NCBI GenBank assembly: GCA_963513935.1
Contig: OY740765.1
Span: forward strand, 147,833,830 to 147,897,829
Reading direction: 5' to 3'
Origin: Aphrophora alni
Lineage: Eukaryota; Arthropoda; Insecta; Hemiptera; Aphrophoridae
Length of the DNA: 64,000 bases
The position numbers and the translations under genes are program-made. Every line of letters begins with the position of its first letter. Position 1 is the first letter of the stretch. Below, in pieces: positions 11,701 to 22,739 of this stretch. The notes under the pieces are model-generated. The model had not been told where the DNA came from. It saw only the letters and a list, made by a program, of their open reading frames with translations, and made no database searches.

Positions 11701-12602
11701 CGAAGTTCAAATAATGTTTATTTTACCAATCTTATTACTAGCATCGTCGATTTTCTGTTTATGTAATCCTTTCTAGATGTTATTATTCAAATTCAAAAAG
11801 AAAATTTTATTTTTAAAATTTATTCTAAGTTCTTTACTTAGATATTTATTTTTAATTCTATTAAAGTTATTTAAGTAATCTACTTTTGTTCTTGTTTACT
11901 TTATTTAAAACCAATTATCCTTTATTTAAATACTTTTTATTTGAAAACGCAAGTTAATTTCCGATTATAAGTCAAAAGTTTTTTATTTTCCTAGACAGCA
12001 TTTTGGTAACACCCTGTATTTCAGTCTCAATGCTATACGCAATAGAATCTTAAGCTTGATTTAAGCATAGACAATTTCCCCTTTGTATATAGAGACGCAA
12101 TTCTTTATCTGTTTACTACTGATAAGAAGTGAACCTTTTAGCTCCAATACGGTCCACAGATGAATCTCAACTCTCGTCACATTTTATTGAATATTTTATT
12201 GAATCCATCTACTTAATATTGAATATTAACTCTGTCCATATTAGTCGTATGATTCCTTTTCAAACCAATAGATTATCGTAGGCACGTAATGTAAATGTTG
12301 ATATGTGGATATACAAACACTCACGTTTATCAACTGATAAAACCTTCCGTCTTAACTCTAACAAATATCTGAACGTTTTCTAAAACTAAACTCTTAATCA
12401 TACTAGCTTGGCTTATATTATTATTTATTAATACTCATACTATTGTTATTTCAAACTATAGACTATACATTATTCAAATTTAAAACTACTTATTAACAGA
12501 ATCTTAACTACTTTTTATTAATTATTTTTCAAAATCAAGTCCGTGTCATTATAAAATGTCTTTACATTTATTTATTCATTCCAAAATTCAATTTATTATG
12601 AC
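8722..12602 (-). other. Internal non-coding region of the LTR element
   Basis: This 3.9-kb stretch between the ORF stop and the 3' LTR has no convincing frame on either strand and is strongly skewed: the plus strand is poor in G, so an element transcript would be poor in C. Two structures stand out. One is a 15-bp imperfect palindrome with a 2-nt gap at 8735-8766, just inside the 3' LTR. The other is a 19-bp stem with a 30-nt loop at 11184-11202 and 11233-11251. No clear polypurine tract was found next to the 3' LTR. Confidence 0.7.
11184..11251 (-). other. Stem-loop in the LTR element
   Basis: CGGCCGGGGTTTATCATTG pairs with CAATGATAAAGCCCTGCCG with two mismatches or wobbles across 19 positions, with a loop of 30 nt. 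It is one of the few GC-rich islands in the internal region, which suggests selected RNA structure such as a packaging or dimerisation element, but that is inference. Confidence 0.5.
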
Positions 12603-14111
12603 TCAATTATAAATTATACATTTTTTTCGATGGTTCCCAGATTGGTGAAAAATTTTAAAGTACATGATTTGATTTTTGTAACTATCTCTAGGGTTAAATA
12701 CCTCTGTCCACACGGACAGTGTGTCTAGCCTAGTCATCACAACAGACCCTTTCCTAACAAAAGATCCCACTTTGTTATTGTCTCCTCCTATCTCAAACAT
12801 TCCATCATTTTCTCCCCTCATAGACATATCAAGACACAATGACCTACTTTTGTTATCTGTCAGCTTAGCATTCCTAACCTTATCATACTCCTTTGCTTTT
12901 ACAAAAATCTCTTTCACACACCCATTTTTATATTCACATTCAACATTATACTGTTCACTAAAACTTTTAATTTTTTTCTCTTGAATTTTAAAAATACTTG
13001 TAAATTTCAACATTACGTAGTTCTCAAAGCTTACAGTGCTACAAAAGTTTTGCCTTTTTACACAAACAGCTGACTCTTTTATTATTACATCATTTATCTT
13101 ACTCACACATTCATTTACTTTAATTTTACCCTTGTTATTTAAATCACTTACAATCTCTCTAACCCCATCAAAATTGGTAACCCCATCATTTTTCTTAATT
13201 TCTACATTACCTGTTAACTGTTTTAAATCATTGTTTTCAAAAGATTCGTTTTGACTTACATTAGGCTTAACTATTGTCTCATTTTTTAATCTGTTCTTTT
13301 CCCATTCCAGATTTTCTTGTTCCAACTTCTTAATAAATTGTGTTAATGACTGTTTTTCTTCATTACTTAAACTTAATTTCCATCGTTTTATTTCATCCGA
13401 AAATAATTCTGTTATTTGCTTAGCTCTCTCCTCACAACTTATTTGCTTATTATCCATAATATTACTCATTTTCAAATATTTATCACCCTCATCAATCTGA
13501 CTATTGTTAATCCCATCATTACTTTTTTTATTTTCATTTATCAAATTACTATTTTTATTTATTGAATCATTTAAAACTTTATCTTTTCCATCAAAATCAT
13601 TAACCCCACCATTTTTCTTAACTTTTAAATTTTCATTATTATCTACCTCATTATTTACTTTATTATTGTTTTTTATAACCTCATTAATCTTTGTATTATT
13701 ACATCTATAATACCCATAACCTACTTTTTCTGTATTATTTCCTATAACAAATGCCGACACTACAGTAAAAGGGGGTGCTTCTTTTAACAATTTATCTTTT
13801 AATTTTCTATAAATTTCATTTCTCGCTATCATTCCAGCAGACATCATTTTTTTAATTTCTGCTTTCAATTCAACATCCTTATCTATTAAATTTACTCCTA
13901 ACCTTACATGCCATTGTTTATCTAAACTTTCTCTGTCTAATTCGATGTGCCAATGTTCCACATCTCTTCTATCCATATCCAATACCTTTTCAAATTTATA
14001 TTTTTTATTTACATTTGTAAAATACTTTTCAAATTCTTGTTTCATAACTTTAAATTCCATCCTAAGCCTATCTTTCTCACTTATTAGATTATTATTAATT
14101 GTACCCTCCAT
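12603..14111 (-). CDS. 502-residue ORF of the LTR element, family not recognised
   Basis: This is the only long intact frame in the window. It starts MEGTINNNLISEKDRLR on the minus strand, 233 bases inside the 5' LTR, as expected for a gag-position ORF. Residues 1-130 look folded and charged (a helix-rich N terminus, then WHIELDRESLDKQWHVRLG and an APPFTVVSAFVIGNN segment). Residues 135-350 are a low-complexity N/K/D/E linker with an internal duplication (KKNGGVNDFDGK and KKNDGVTNFDGV, each followed by V-x-D-x-x-N-K). Residues 350-502 form a second cysteine-containing block. I see no CCHC knuckle, protease D[ST]G or RT motif. It may be a divergent Gag-like nucleoprotein; function is not established. 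The intact frame agrees with the identical LTRs in indicating youth. Confidence 0.75.
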   Translation of the reverse strand: MEGTINNNLISEKDRLRMEFKVMKQEFEKYFTNVNKKYKFEKVLDMDRRDVEHWHIELDRESLDKQWHVRLGVNLIDKDVELKAEIKKMMSAGMIARNEIYRKLKDKLLKEAPPFTVVSAFVIGNNTEKVGYGYYRCNNTKINEVIKNNNKVNNEVDNNENLKVKKNGGVNDFDGKDKVLNDSINKNSNLINENKKSNDGINNSQIDEGDKYLKMSNIMDNKQISCEERAKQITELFSDEIKRWKLSLSNEEKQSLTQFIKKLEQENLEWEKNRLKNETIVKPNVSQNESFENNDLKQLTGNVEIKKNDGVTNFDGVREIVSDLNNKGKIKVNECVSKINDVIIKESAVCVKRQNFCSTVSFENYVMLKFTSIFKIQEKKIKSFSEQYNVECEYKNGCVKEIFVKAKEYDKVRNAKLTDNKSRSLCLDMSMRGENDGMFEIGGDNNKVGSFVRKGSVVMTRLDTLSVWTEVFNPRDSYKNQIMYFKIFHQSGNHRKKCIIYN

Positions 14112-14323
14112 TTTTAATTATTATTATTATTTAAACTTTAAATTTAGAATTGGTTATTTTAAAATTACTTATCTACTTATTATTAAAAAAAATTTTTTAG
14201 AGAGAACATTCTTATTTTTATGTTAATTATGAATATTCTTACCTTTTTGATAAGAATTTCTAATCCACCAAGAAACCACTGTTTTTTCGACTTATATTCT
14301 TATATTTTTTAATATAAGAATAC

Positions 14324-14342
14324 AGCCCCGAGTTGAGCGACA
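14324..14342 (-). other. Candidate primer-binding site
   Basis: Read on the minus strand, the bases two positions inside the 5' LTR are TGTCGCTCAACTCGGGGCT. They match the tRNA-Lys-type primer site TGGCGCCCAACGTGGGGCT at 15 of 19 positions by eye. Position and orientation agree with the ORF. Four mismatches leave the primer tRNA uncertain. Confidence 0.4.
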
Positions 14343-14344
14343 CT

Positions 14345-15686
14345 TGTAATAGTTATAAAAATGTGAAGGTGAAGTTACTTTTATGTTATTAATTTGTTAA
14401 TTTGCTCGACTATAGGGCGCCAGGTTTGCTTTAGCATACCAATTTAGAAAAAAGAATGAATTTAATTATTTATAAGATCTCTGGGGTCGTAAGTTCTTTT
14501 CACAGTGTACTTACAGTGGATTTTGGTTTTAAATGAGAACACTTTGGCTGAAATGTTACAAAGAAAACATTTATTAAACATTCAAAGAAACATCCTACAA
14601 ATATTATTAACCACAAAATCATATTATAAATACTAGTTATTCTTTTAGTTTCAATAACAAATTATGAATTTATATTTCCTTTATCTCTTTCTTTCAAATT
14701 AATTAATTTTATCTTCAAAAATGCTTCTACAAATAAAATTGTTGCAACAGGAATTTAATCTATGAATTTTTAGTAACTTTGTAGCTCTAAAAGAAAAATA
14801 AAAAGATTCTATTTTCATTATTTAAAAATTTCATTTTACTAGTATCTCTTCTAGTAATAATCTACAAATTTTCTTTAAATAGATAAACATTTACAAAAAA
14901 TTAATTTAAAACATAATACAGGTTATTAATCAAACAGGTAATATATAGCGTCTATACCACAACGCCGATCTAAATAAAAAAACATTGTCTGTGTCCAAAT
15001 GGAAAACTGATGTCCTACACGTTGAAGTTCTACGGCTTGTAGAGGATTCTCCCTCGTTCAGAAGTTGTTTTCTCCAGTTGTTGAGAATATTCATAACTCG
15101 CGTACATAAACTATTGTCTTTTACGTTCCCACGTTATTGTCTTTGAAACACGCTAAACATGGATTCTTAGATACTTTCGATCTCTATTTGAGATAAAAAA
15201 TCAAATGTACATTGTTCTAATAGAACCTAGAAACTCTTTCTACGATCTTATTTCTCCAAACACTGGATTATTACTTGAAAAACACAACCTGTCCATTTTA
15301 AGCGGTAAACTCAACTTTTAGAAAACACATCTTGTCCCTTCAATCGCTGGACATCGAATTTTTAGAAACAACCTGTCACTCCTAACGCTGGACTTAGACT
15401 GATGTTACCATGAGGCAAATTCCTACTTCCGAAAGCGTTCTTTCCGGTTACTGTTCACACATTTTACCGCACTGCCGTAAAATACAAATAATTTACATTT
15501 TATAACAAACAAACTAAATTACATTAAAATTAAACATAATAATTCATACTGTTGTCTTGAAAATCCATTTTTCTTTTATAAATGACGTGACTAAATTTAA
15601 ATTATTATTTGAATCTCTTATCTCTTTGGCTTAACCGCGTCTTTTAAATGAGTCTATTTTAAAATCTGACTTTTCACATTGTCACA
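14345..15686 (-). repeat. 5' LTR of the LTR element
   Basis: Direct repeat partner of 7381-8721, ending ...GTCACA before the TAGT target duplication. A third, diverged LTR of this family begins at about 63747, so the family is present at least twice in this window. Confidence 0.9.
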
Positions 15687-15690
15687 TAGT

Positions 15691-16503
15691 ATGCAAAATT
15701 GTAAATAATCCAAAATTACTGAATAAAGAATCATTTTCAGAAAACGAAAACAAACCTAGACTGGCATCATTTAAACTTTAAACTTGTAATGCCTCTAGGT
15801 TTATCTTTGTTTTATATTTTTTGTGTTTCTTTTTGATGTAGAAGTTCTAATAGTTTTTTTTCCATTTTAGTATTATTACTTTTAAATTCTTATTTTTATT
15901 TCTATTTGTGAGAGGAAATACAGTAAATAAACTCTAAGTTTATCTCAAAAAGGAAAAAGTAATGTGTACAAATTATAGGTAGTTGCTGTAAAATATCCCT
16001 TCTAAGAATCCCAAACCCTTTGCCCAGTTACTTTTTATGTGGAAGGAGTTGAAAAACATGATTTTTTTTTTAAAGTTCAAATATTACATAAAAATATTTC
16101 AGGAAAATTTTTAAATTGTACAATTCCTTACAATTAGGTTTTTACTCATTCGGGTGTGATTAATTGACCAAGTTATGACCTTTTAAAGGCTATTTTGGTC
16201 AATTTTAATTGCATCGCAATACATGAAACAACAAAATGTAGAGAATTTTTTATTTTTGTTGTCTGACACATTTTATATATAAATTGTTTAACCCTTTCAT
16301 CCCCTCTGCTTAAAAAGTGAGTATTCAGTGATATTGTGACTCGTCAATTTCTTAGAAATTAAGATTTTAAAAGAATTTCCCATAATTTTTTCTTGAACAT
16401 TTAAATTTTTTTGATCTATTTTGACTATATTAAAAGAAGGAAAGAAGAAGAAAATTCTTGTATATTTGAAATAAATGTACAGGATGTTGTTTTATGATTT
16501 CAG
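15691..16503. other. Intron 1 tail, AT-rich, no gene
   Basis: After the resumed repeat A fragment (15691 to about 15790) this stretch has no coding signal. At 16286 TTAACCCTTTCATCCCC resembles the TTAA-anchored end of piggyBac-like MITEs, but no partner end was found. Confidence 0.4.
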
Positions 16504-16628
16504 GTATCATCTTGTATACATTCATCCAGTTCCACTCCACCCCTGCCATCGTAACAAGTGTTCTGATTGGTCTAGGCATTATCTTCTGTGGCTGCGCTAT
16601 GGTTCACAATGTCTTCGTCTGGCAAAGA
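16504..16628 (+). CDS. Host gene 1, internal exon: transmembrane hairpin
   Basis: The acceptor TGATTTCAG and donor AGA|GTAAAT bound 125 bases that enter in phase 1 and leave in phase 0. Translation gives GIILYTFIQFHSTPAIVTSV then LIGLGIIFCGCAMVHNVFVWQR. The first hydrophobic stretch completes transmembrane segment 1 begun in the 3956 exon. A short polar turn (QFHSTPA) separates it from segment 2 (IVTSVLIGLGIIFCGCAMVHNVFVW), which ends before a basic residue and the next exon's EKTNAVR. The predicted topology is therefore a hairpin with both ends in the cytosol. The family was not recognised. Confidence 0.88.
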
Positions 16629-16924
16629 GTAAATAGGCCTACTGTAACTACCATATTGCACTATTATGTAATACTTAACCATTTAACTTATATTTACGAG
16701 GTGTGGCTATAAAATAACATAAAACTAACTGGTTCTTCTCCATACTCTGTTAAATTATGAGCTATGTGCAACAGTTCTACGGTAGCCTTTGTTTTACCTA
16801 AAGGGGAATTAGTCCTGTTTAAACTAACCTAGGGAGGAATATGTCCTGCAAATGGGAATGAATCCAGCAGAGTTTTAGCCAGAAATTACAGCTTTAACTG
16901 AATGTGAGAAAAAAATTGAGACTT

Positions 16925-16925
<1 letters not shown>

Positions 16926-16963
<38 letters not shown>
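16926..16963. repeat. (TA)n microsatellite
   Basis: Uninterrupted TA dinucleotide tract in intron 2 of host gene 1. Confidence 0.9.
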
Positions 16964-16964
<1 letters not shown>

Positions 16965-17136
16965 ATAGACAGTCAGGCAGCTTTGAAAGCCCTGGATTGA
17001 AAAAAATTCAGGTCAAAATTAGTCTGGAATTGTTACAGAATTATATCACGCCTGAAAAAGGTCCGACAATGTTGTATGGGATCTGTTAATTGACATGTCT
17101 GTACAGGTAACCGGCTCGCCAAGCAGTAGAAATCAC

Positions 17137-17640
17137 TTTTTCCAATTCAACATTTAACCTAGTAAAAATCATTGTACTACAATAATTTATAGACTGTTTT
17201 AAAGCTAATGTTCATAGAACCAAAAATTTATAAAACGGTATAAATAATATTGATTTAATTGGTAACATATCTGTATTTTGCCGATAATGAGTAACACAAA
17301 TTTACTGTGTAGTTGTAAAACACAAATTTACGTCATTTTTTGTCTAATTTTCACAAGTCCATATTTCAGTCTAATAAATAAATCTACAGTGACACTCTAC
17401 TATAGAACGTTTCTTCATCTTTGTTCTTTGCTTTCCAAATCTTTCTAACTGTTTTTAGTCTATAAAAATTAAAGAAAATCAAGAATTTTAAAATATTTTT
17501 ACACCTTAAAAATCACATTTTTTTTCAATTCAACTTTGAGCCTAGTAAATATTATTGTGTCGGAATGAGTTATATATCATTGAAAAGGTAATGTTTCAAC
17601 CTTTCATAATCATGTAACCAAAAATCCTTATTAAGAAAGT
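17137..17640 (+). repeat. Diverged direct duplication
   Basis: The stretch 17137-17240 (TCACTTTTTCCAATTCAACA... CTAGTAAAAATCATTGT) recurs at 17512-17620 (CATTTTTTTTCAATTCAACT... CTAGTAAATATTATTGT). Both continue into a CCAAAAAT(T/C) block. Two old copies of one repeat lie about 370 bp apart. The surrounding 17.7-18.7 kb holds no recognised gene. Confidence 0.5.
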
Positions 17641-18729
17641 AATAAATCCAAAAATTTGATAAAGTTTTGTGTTTTACTGCAAGGGAGTAACACATGATGG
17701 AACCTCACAAAACAAGGAAATAAGACCACCTTGTTCATATAATTTTTGTAAATGATAATACTTATTCAAATACCACAAGTTGACAATATTTATAGTATTT
17801 TTTTCCTCTTTCAAACTGTATATTCCAAATTATCATAACTGTTATAGTTTTTGAGATATATATACTTTTTACGAAGTTGTAACAAGATTAACCAATCCCA
17901 TTTTCTTTTCGATAGGTTTACGAAATGTCAAATATTTATTAGTAATATTTCGATTTTTTTTTGACAATGCTTTATTGCATTCCCTTGTCCAACTAATGTT
18001 TAGGACTGGACGGTACAAGGAAAGCGACACAACAATCGTGTGTTGTGACTTTGCTACTGCAGTTGAGTTGTAACACAACAATCTGACGCAAAGCGGTGTC
18101 TAGTTCAGTTTAGTGTGCAGTAAATCATGGTTTTGAGAGGTTCTTGCTTTGTAATTTATTGTTAATTATTTATTATGTTTTGTTGATATGTTTTGATAGA
18201 GATTTATCTTCACAACTATATTCTACAACTATTTTTAAGTGTTTGAATATTCTAAACAAATTTGTATGCAAGTTTGTTGGTGATTTTTAGGTAAAATTTT
18301 TTTGAAGACAACTCTTGATTACTTTACTCGAAAATGTATCATTGTAGAAGATTTATATATTCATAGTTCAATTGTACATACATTTCTCTAAACAATGGTA
18401 TATAACAAGTTGTGTTTTGCCTAATATTAATATTTTTTGGTGGATTTTAAAAATTATTTCTAACTTTTCAGAAAGTTTTTTCCATCATAAAAATTGATTT
18501 TTCAGCATGTAAATTTAATAAATGATTAATTTTTTTTTATCAACGTTTATTCACAACTACATTACAAAACTTTTGGCAAAGACCGCTGGGGAAAAAATTT
18601 GTTTCATAGTACTGTATATATAGGCTTTTCTGTGGCATTTTCACTTCATTTTTTGCACATTTTTTTATTCCTAACATACTAACTCCAAAATCTTTACATC
18701 TAACATTTTTATTTCATTACATAGATTAA

Positions 18730-19519
18730 CACATTCACTGCTGTAAAAATGACCATTAGGGTTGGATAATACTAAAAATTTTTTTTATCACCAAACCTTA
18801 CCTTTCTAATGTAGAAGTTCAGTTTTAGGGTTTAAAACTCGATTCCAGCTCGACTTCCTTCAAATCCAGGACTTTGAAGTCATGCCCCGCCGGCGTCCTG
18901 GCCGCATCATACCACGTCCACCATTGCCCATCACCGATGTCTTGGCCACAACGTAAGCACGACGTAAAGGTATCGGTCACCACAAACGAACAACGAGCCC
19001 ACGATCCACAAACAAAGGAAGTCGTAAACAAACACAAGGGATATTGAGAGTAAAATAACTAAAAAACACAAAATAAATATCAATAAAACACTCGTCACCG
19101 ACCGCGAACCCTGTAAGCGCGATGTAAAGGTATCGGTCACCACAAACGAACGCTGAGCCCACGATACACAAACGATGAAGTCGTAAACAAACACAAGGGA
19201 TATTGAAAGTAAAATAACTAAAAAACACAAAATAAATATCAATAAAACACACTCGTCACCAGCCGCGAACTCTGTAAGCGCGACGTAAAGGTATCAGTCA
19301 CCACAAACGAACGCCGAGCCTCCGATCCACAAACGAAGCAAGTTGTAAACAAACACAAGGGATAACCTTAAAATGCGGGCAAACCCAACCCTTCTATCAC
19401 AAACGGCTGGGCCACACTGAGCAATGGAAAACATTGCTTATGTCTGCCCCGCCAGCGTCGCGGCAGTAGGGCACGCACGGCAGGCCCGCCCCGCCGGCGT
19501 CCCAGCCGCACTCAATGTG
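18730..19519. mobile_element. piggyBac-like GC-rich MITE with TTAA target duplication
   Basis: TTAA occurs immediately outside both ends (18726-18729 and 19520-19523), and the termini are short inverted repeats: CACATTCACTGC at the left and CACATTGAGTGC on the opposite strand at the right. TTAA duplication with a CAC-starting terminus is diagnostic of the piggyBac superfamily. There is no transposase. Unlike its surroundings the element is GC-rich, with CCCCGCCGGCGTCC blocks near both ends, and its centre is a 160-bp tandem repeat. Confidence 0.75.
18953..19365 (+). repeat. 160-bp tandem repeat, about 2.5 copies
   Basis: Units start at GTAAGC at 18953, 19113 and 19274, giving periods of 160 and 161. 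Each unit holds CGTAAAGGTATCGGTCACCACAAACGAAC-type sequence, then GAAGTCGTAAACAAACACAA. Short overlapping minus-strand frames here are repeats of one another and are not considered genes. Confidence 0.85.
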
Positions 19520-19523
19520 TTAA

Positions 19524-19880
19524 TTCTATGCAACTTCCTGAGAAAAATGATGTATAACAAGTTGTTTTTTAATAATATCACTGATTTTTGAATTAAATAA
19601 AGCATTGAAAAATGATAAAAAATGGATAGCAATAGTACTGCACTTCTAGGGATAACATAAAATTTGGCAAAATTGTTCGAAAAATCCCCTCTTAGCAGTT
19701 TATGAATTGGCTAATATTGATATGAAACCATTTGAGAAATATCACATAAAAATTTGAACATGAAGAAAGTTTGCTCGAAGATGGTGTTGAGGACTCCTCA
19801 CAGTCTCCAGAGCAGAAGAAAATTCAAATGAATATTTGTGCTGACACCCTGAAAATACATTGTAAACTTTTTAATTTCTC
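19524..19880. other. Intron 2 stretch with nothing recognised
   Basis: AT-rich sequence between the TTAA MITE and repeat A; no coding or structural signal seen. Confidence 0.5.
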
Positions 19881-19884
19881 ACAT

Positions 19885-21580
19885 ATAGATATATAGAGAA
19901 AGTTATGTGATGGATTGAAAAATCAATGTAGAGTTTTTCATGAAAGTATTGGTTTTAAGGTCTCGTGAGTCCAAAAAAGTGGTTTCTGGACTGATGTTTC
20001 TCTTGCATCAGTCTTTTATCTCTTTAGTGGAGTGCTTTACATCATACATTTTTGGATTGATTTGAATAAAATTTTGTACATGGGCATTTTTTGCCATATC
20101 TCAGGACTTTTTCCTCTTCATTTTTGATATCTTGAATTATTGAAGCAACTGACTCATTGTACAATAAAAGAAAATTATAAGGGCCTGTCAAATACTGATT
20201 ATTATGTTTCTAAGACTGGAGAAAAATATTCCATCACTACATTCTTTTCGGATCCTCATTGGATACAGAATTGCTGACAACACCAGCTCCTCTACAATGT
20301 TGTTTATCTTTGGAATATATGAAGATTTGTATTCTTACTCATTTAAAGTCAAACAATTATACAATATAACTACAGATTATTATTTTAGAGCTAAAGAAAT
20401 TTTCCATCTTCATTAACTATTAATAAAATTTAAAAAAACTGTGACATATTGGGAAATGAGATTTTCGATGATATAACTAGAATTGCATCTAAATTTGGAC
20501 TACAACTCCCAGGAGTATGTTCGTTTCTGAATTATGCCGCAAAATACAAAAAAACTAAAGACCAATGGACTGGTAACTGGAATCAGGATATTACTGGCCG
20601 CCAGATCCTCAAAATACAGAAAATTCCAAACCACCTTATTATGTGCAGATATATTAATAGATCAAGCCACACATTTAGAGCAAGAATAAGCATAGGCATT
20701 TAATGAGGGAAAGTTACCTAAATAGATTTCACCTTGCTGATTCACCAATACGTAAGGTGTGTACCAAAGAGGAGGACATCATTGAGCATATTCTTTTAAA
20801 TTGTACTGGACAGTGTGAAGAGAGACACCGTCTTCAAAAGTTAGTAAAGAAATAAGGAAGAAGAGAGTTATCACTGATAATAATAAAAATCAATACATTT
20901 CTCATACATAGAGTTTATAAGAGAAATTGTGATATTGGCTCTTCAGTGCTAGAAACTCACTGATCAAGAAGAAGAAGAAAATTTGGAGTAGTTGCCATAA
21001 GAAAAAAAACACAAAATTATGATTTTATCAAAATTGGCTTAAGTATTTTATGACTCAAACAAAACGTATTGGCCCGCCATCTCACCAAAAATGCTGGTTT
21101 AAGAGTCATCGCTAAAAAATAAATAACTCAACTATGGGGCAGTTATAAAAGATGTCAATTTTTTCTCAAAATTAACTCTACCGATTCTGTTAAAATTTTA
21201 ATGAAATGTGAAGATTAAGACTTAAACCCATGTACAAAATCATATGTAATATTACAGCTCAGGAATAAATGACAAAAAATAAAATTGAAATTTTATCCCA
21301 TCATTAAAAGCCTGATTTTAATCACATGATATTTAGACTGAGGACGCTTTTCTATGACACAAGAGAAGCCAGTTTATGAACTACTTAAATATAAATATTC
21401 ATTCAAAGACATTATTTTCACTTTTGACTGACAATTAGGGAACTGACATTTTTGATGATGAATAGTTTTTGGTTTTTATTTCGTTTTTAGGATGGGTGAG
21501 TGATAAAGTTTTTGTGCCATTTATTAGAAAAAGTAATAACTTATGACGAATTATGATTTTTCTTCGTATGGCCTATAAAC
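19885..21580 (+). repeat. Dispersed repeat family A, copy 2 (split by LINE fragment)
   Basis: AGAGAAAGTTATGTGATGG at 19897, CCATATCTCAGGACTTTTTC at 20094 and GCCATAAGAAAAAAAACACA at 20995 are colinear with copy 1. The two halves are separated by about 820 bp of LINE-derived sequence (20165-20985). A downstream block with GGATGGGTGAGTGATAAAGT at 21490 also recurs after copy 3 at 23195, so the full repeat is longer than 700 bp. Confidence 0.65.
20204..20880 (+). pseudogene. LINE pol C-terminal remnant
   Basis: Across frames, the plus strand encodes a GR-x-I-L block (WTGNWNQDITGR), then INRSSHTFRARISIGI, then ESYLNRFHLADSPIRKV, and a zinc-binding-like tail with C-T-K-E-E-D-x-I-E-H-I-L-L-N-C. 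This order is typical of the region after the RT or RNase H of insect non-LTR retrotransposons (the R-x-R-x-G, YLxRF and C...EH.L..C signature). Stops and at least one frameshift at about 20703 show it is dead. It sits inside a copy of repeat A, so it inserted later than that repeat. Confidence 0.6.
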
Positions 21581-21589
21581 TACGAAAAT

Positions 21590-22735
21590 CGATAGACTGG
21601 AAGGATTCCAGTTAATGAAGAAAAAAAAAATGGATGAGGAAGTACAAATTCAAAGCAATGATGATTTTTTTTTTTTTTTTATATCCATGAGGTTGTTCAC
21701 ATGGATTGTATGCCTGAATGTTAAACTGTTAATCAGATATAAGGTGGTTTTTTCATGAACCATTGAGAATAAAAAGTGAAGTAACGGCTCATGAATTCAC
21801 TAAGACAATGTGTTTAGGTACACAATCCGCTGCCCGTTAAAACAGTTTTGACAAAGCATCCAATTTCTGTATTGGAATATCCACCGTCCTCATTTTACTA
21901 AGCCTCATGTGATTTTGTTTTGTTTTTAAAGATTAAATCTTCAATAAAAGGAACCTGTTTTCAGTTAATAATTGCAGTGAAAGCAATAGTGACAAAGCTT
22001 GTAAGGAGCTAACATAAGAAAACATTCAGCAATGATCCATCAGTAAAAGATTAGTATGTAACTGTGTAGGGATTGAAGAGGGAAATGTATTGAAGGGGAT
22101 TATATTTATATTTTATAATTCATTAAATTACATATTTTTAATCAGTCCGTTTATTTTATAGCCATATCTCGTATACCTATTTAGAGTACTTTTGTCATTG
22201 TATACATGTTTTTACTTAAAATCATAAAATCCCATCCTATGCTCTAATTTAATTAATAATTAAAATTAATAAAAATCCAAATTTTATTTTTTGATAAAGA
22301 ATATTTTTTGCTATAACTGTGTTTATCCTGAACTCTCAGTTGGAGTAATGCTGGAGGTCTCACTGTGTGCAAAAAGTTTTTGGTTTATTCTGTGGGGGTT
22401 TAAAGAAGTTATGGTGTTGACCTGTCATCGGGAGGTACTTTAGAAAGCTACAATTAGTGCCGAAATCTGAAATTATGGTGATGTGAATTGATGTGATGAC
22501 CAGAGATCACCTAATCTAAAGTCAGTGATAAGTAGTAGGCTATTTATTTATTTTTTAATTATATCTATGGAGGAGTCCTGGGGGAGCTATGGGGTCAACT
22601 CGAATATCTTAAATGATTTGGTAAGTTGTGTGGTACACCATTTTAAACGCCTTAACTCGTCTCGTCTCGTTAAGTGAAAAATGGCAAAAATTCAATTAAC
22701 TAATCGAAAATGACTATAGATCATATTTTAAAACA
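21590..22735. other. Intron 2 stretch with nothing recognised
   Basis: AT-rich sequence with poly-A and poly-T runs (for example 21664-21680). No frame, repeat partner or structure was recognised. Confidence 0.5.
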
Positions 22736-22739
22736 GAAC

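Larger units (their letters stand above)
7381..15686 (-). mobile_element. Non-autonomous LTR retrotransposon, complete
   Basis: Two direct repeats of about 1.34 kb (7381-8721 and 14345-15686) bound a 5.6-kb internal region. The element ends are TG...CA read on the minus strand, and the 4-bp target duplication TAGT is present at 7377-7380 and 15687-15690. The only long frame is a 502-codon minus-strand ORF, which sets orientation: the 5' LTR is on the right. No protease, reverse transcriptase, RNase H or integrase frame was found in 8722-12602, so mobilisation would need enzymes in trans. The layout resembles TR-GAG or LARD-type elements. The superfamily cannot be assigned; a 4-bp duplication fits Gypsy or BEL-like integrases. 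Near-identical LTRs imply a recent insertion. Confidence 0.85.

Noticed and set aside
12721..13710. Plus-strand frames of 68-93 codons opposite the 502-residue ORF
   Set aside because: They are antisense shadows with S/L/F-rich composition forced by the A-rich minus-strand gene.
18100..18180. Intronic promoter with TCAGTT initiator and a following ATG
   Set aside because: The ATG opens only a dozen codons, and a 6-base initiator match is expected by chance.
18825..19252. Overlapping minus-strand frames of 70-103 codons
   Set aside because: They arise from the 160-bp tandem repeat and repeat each other in shifted frames; no family resemblance.
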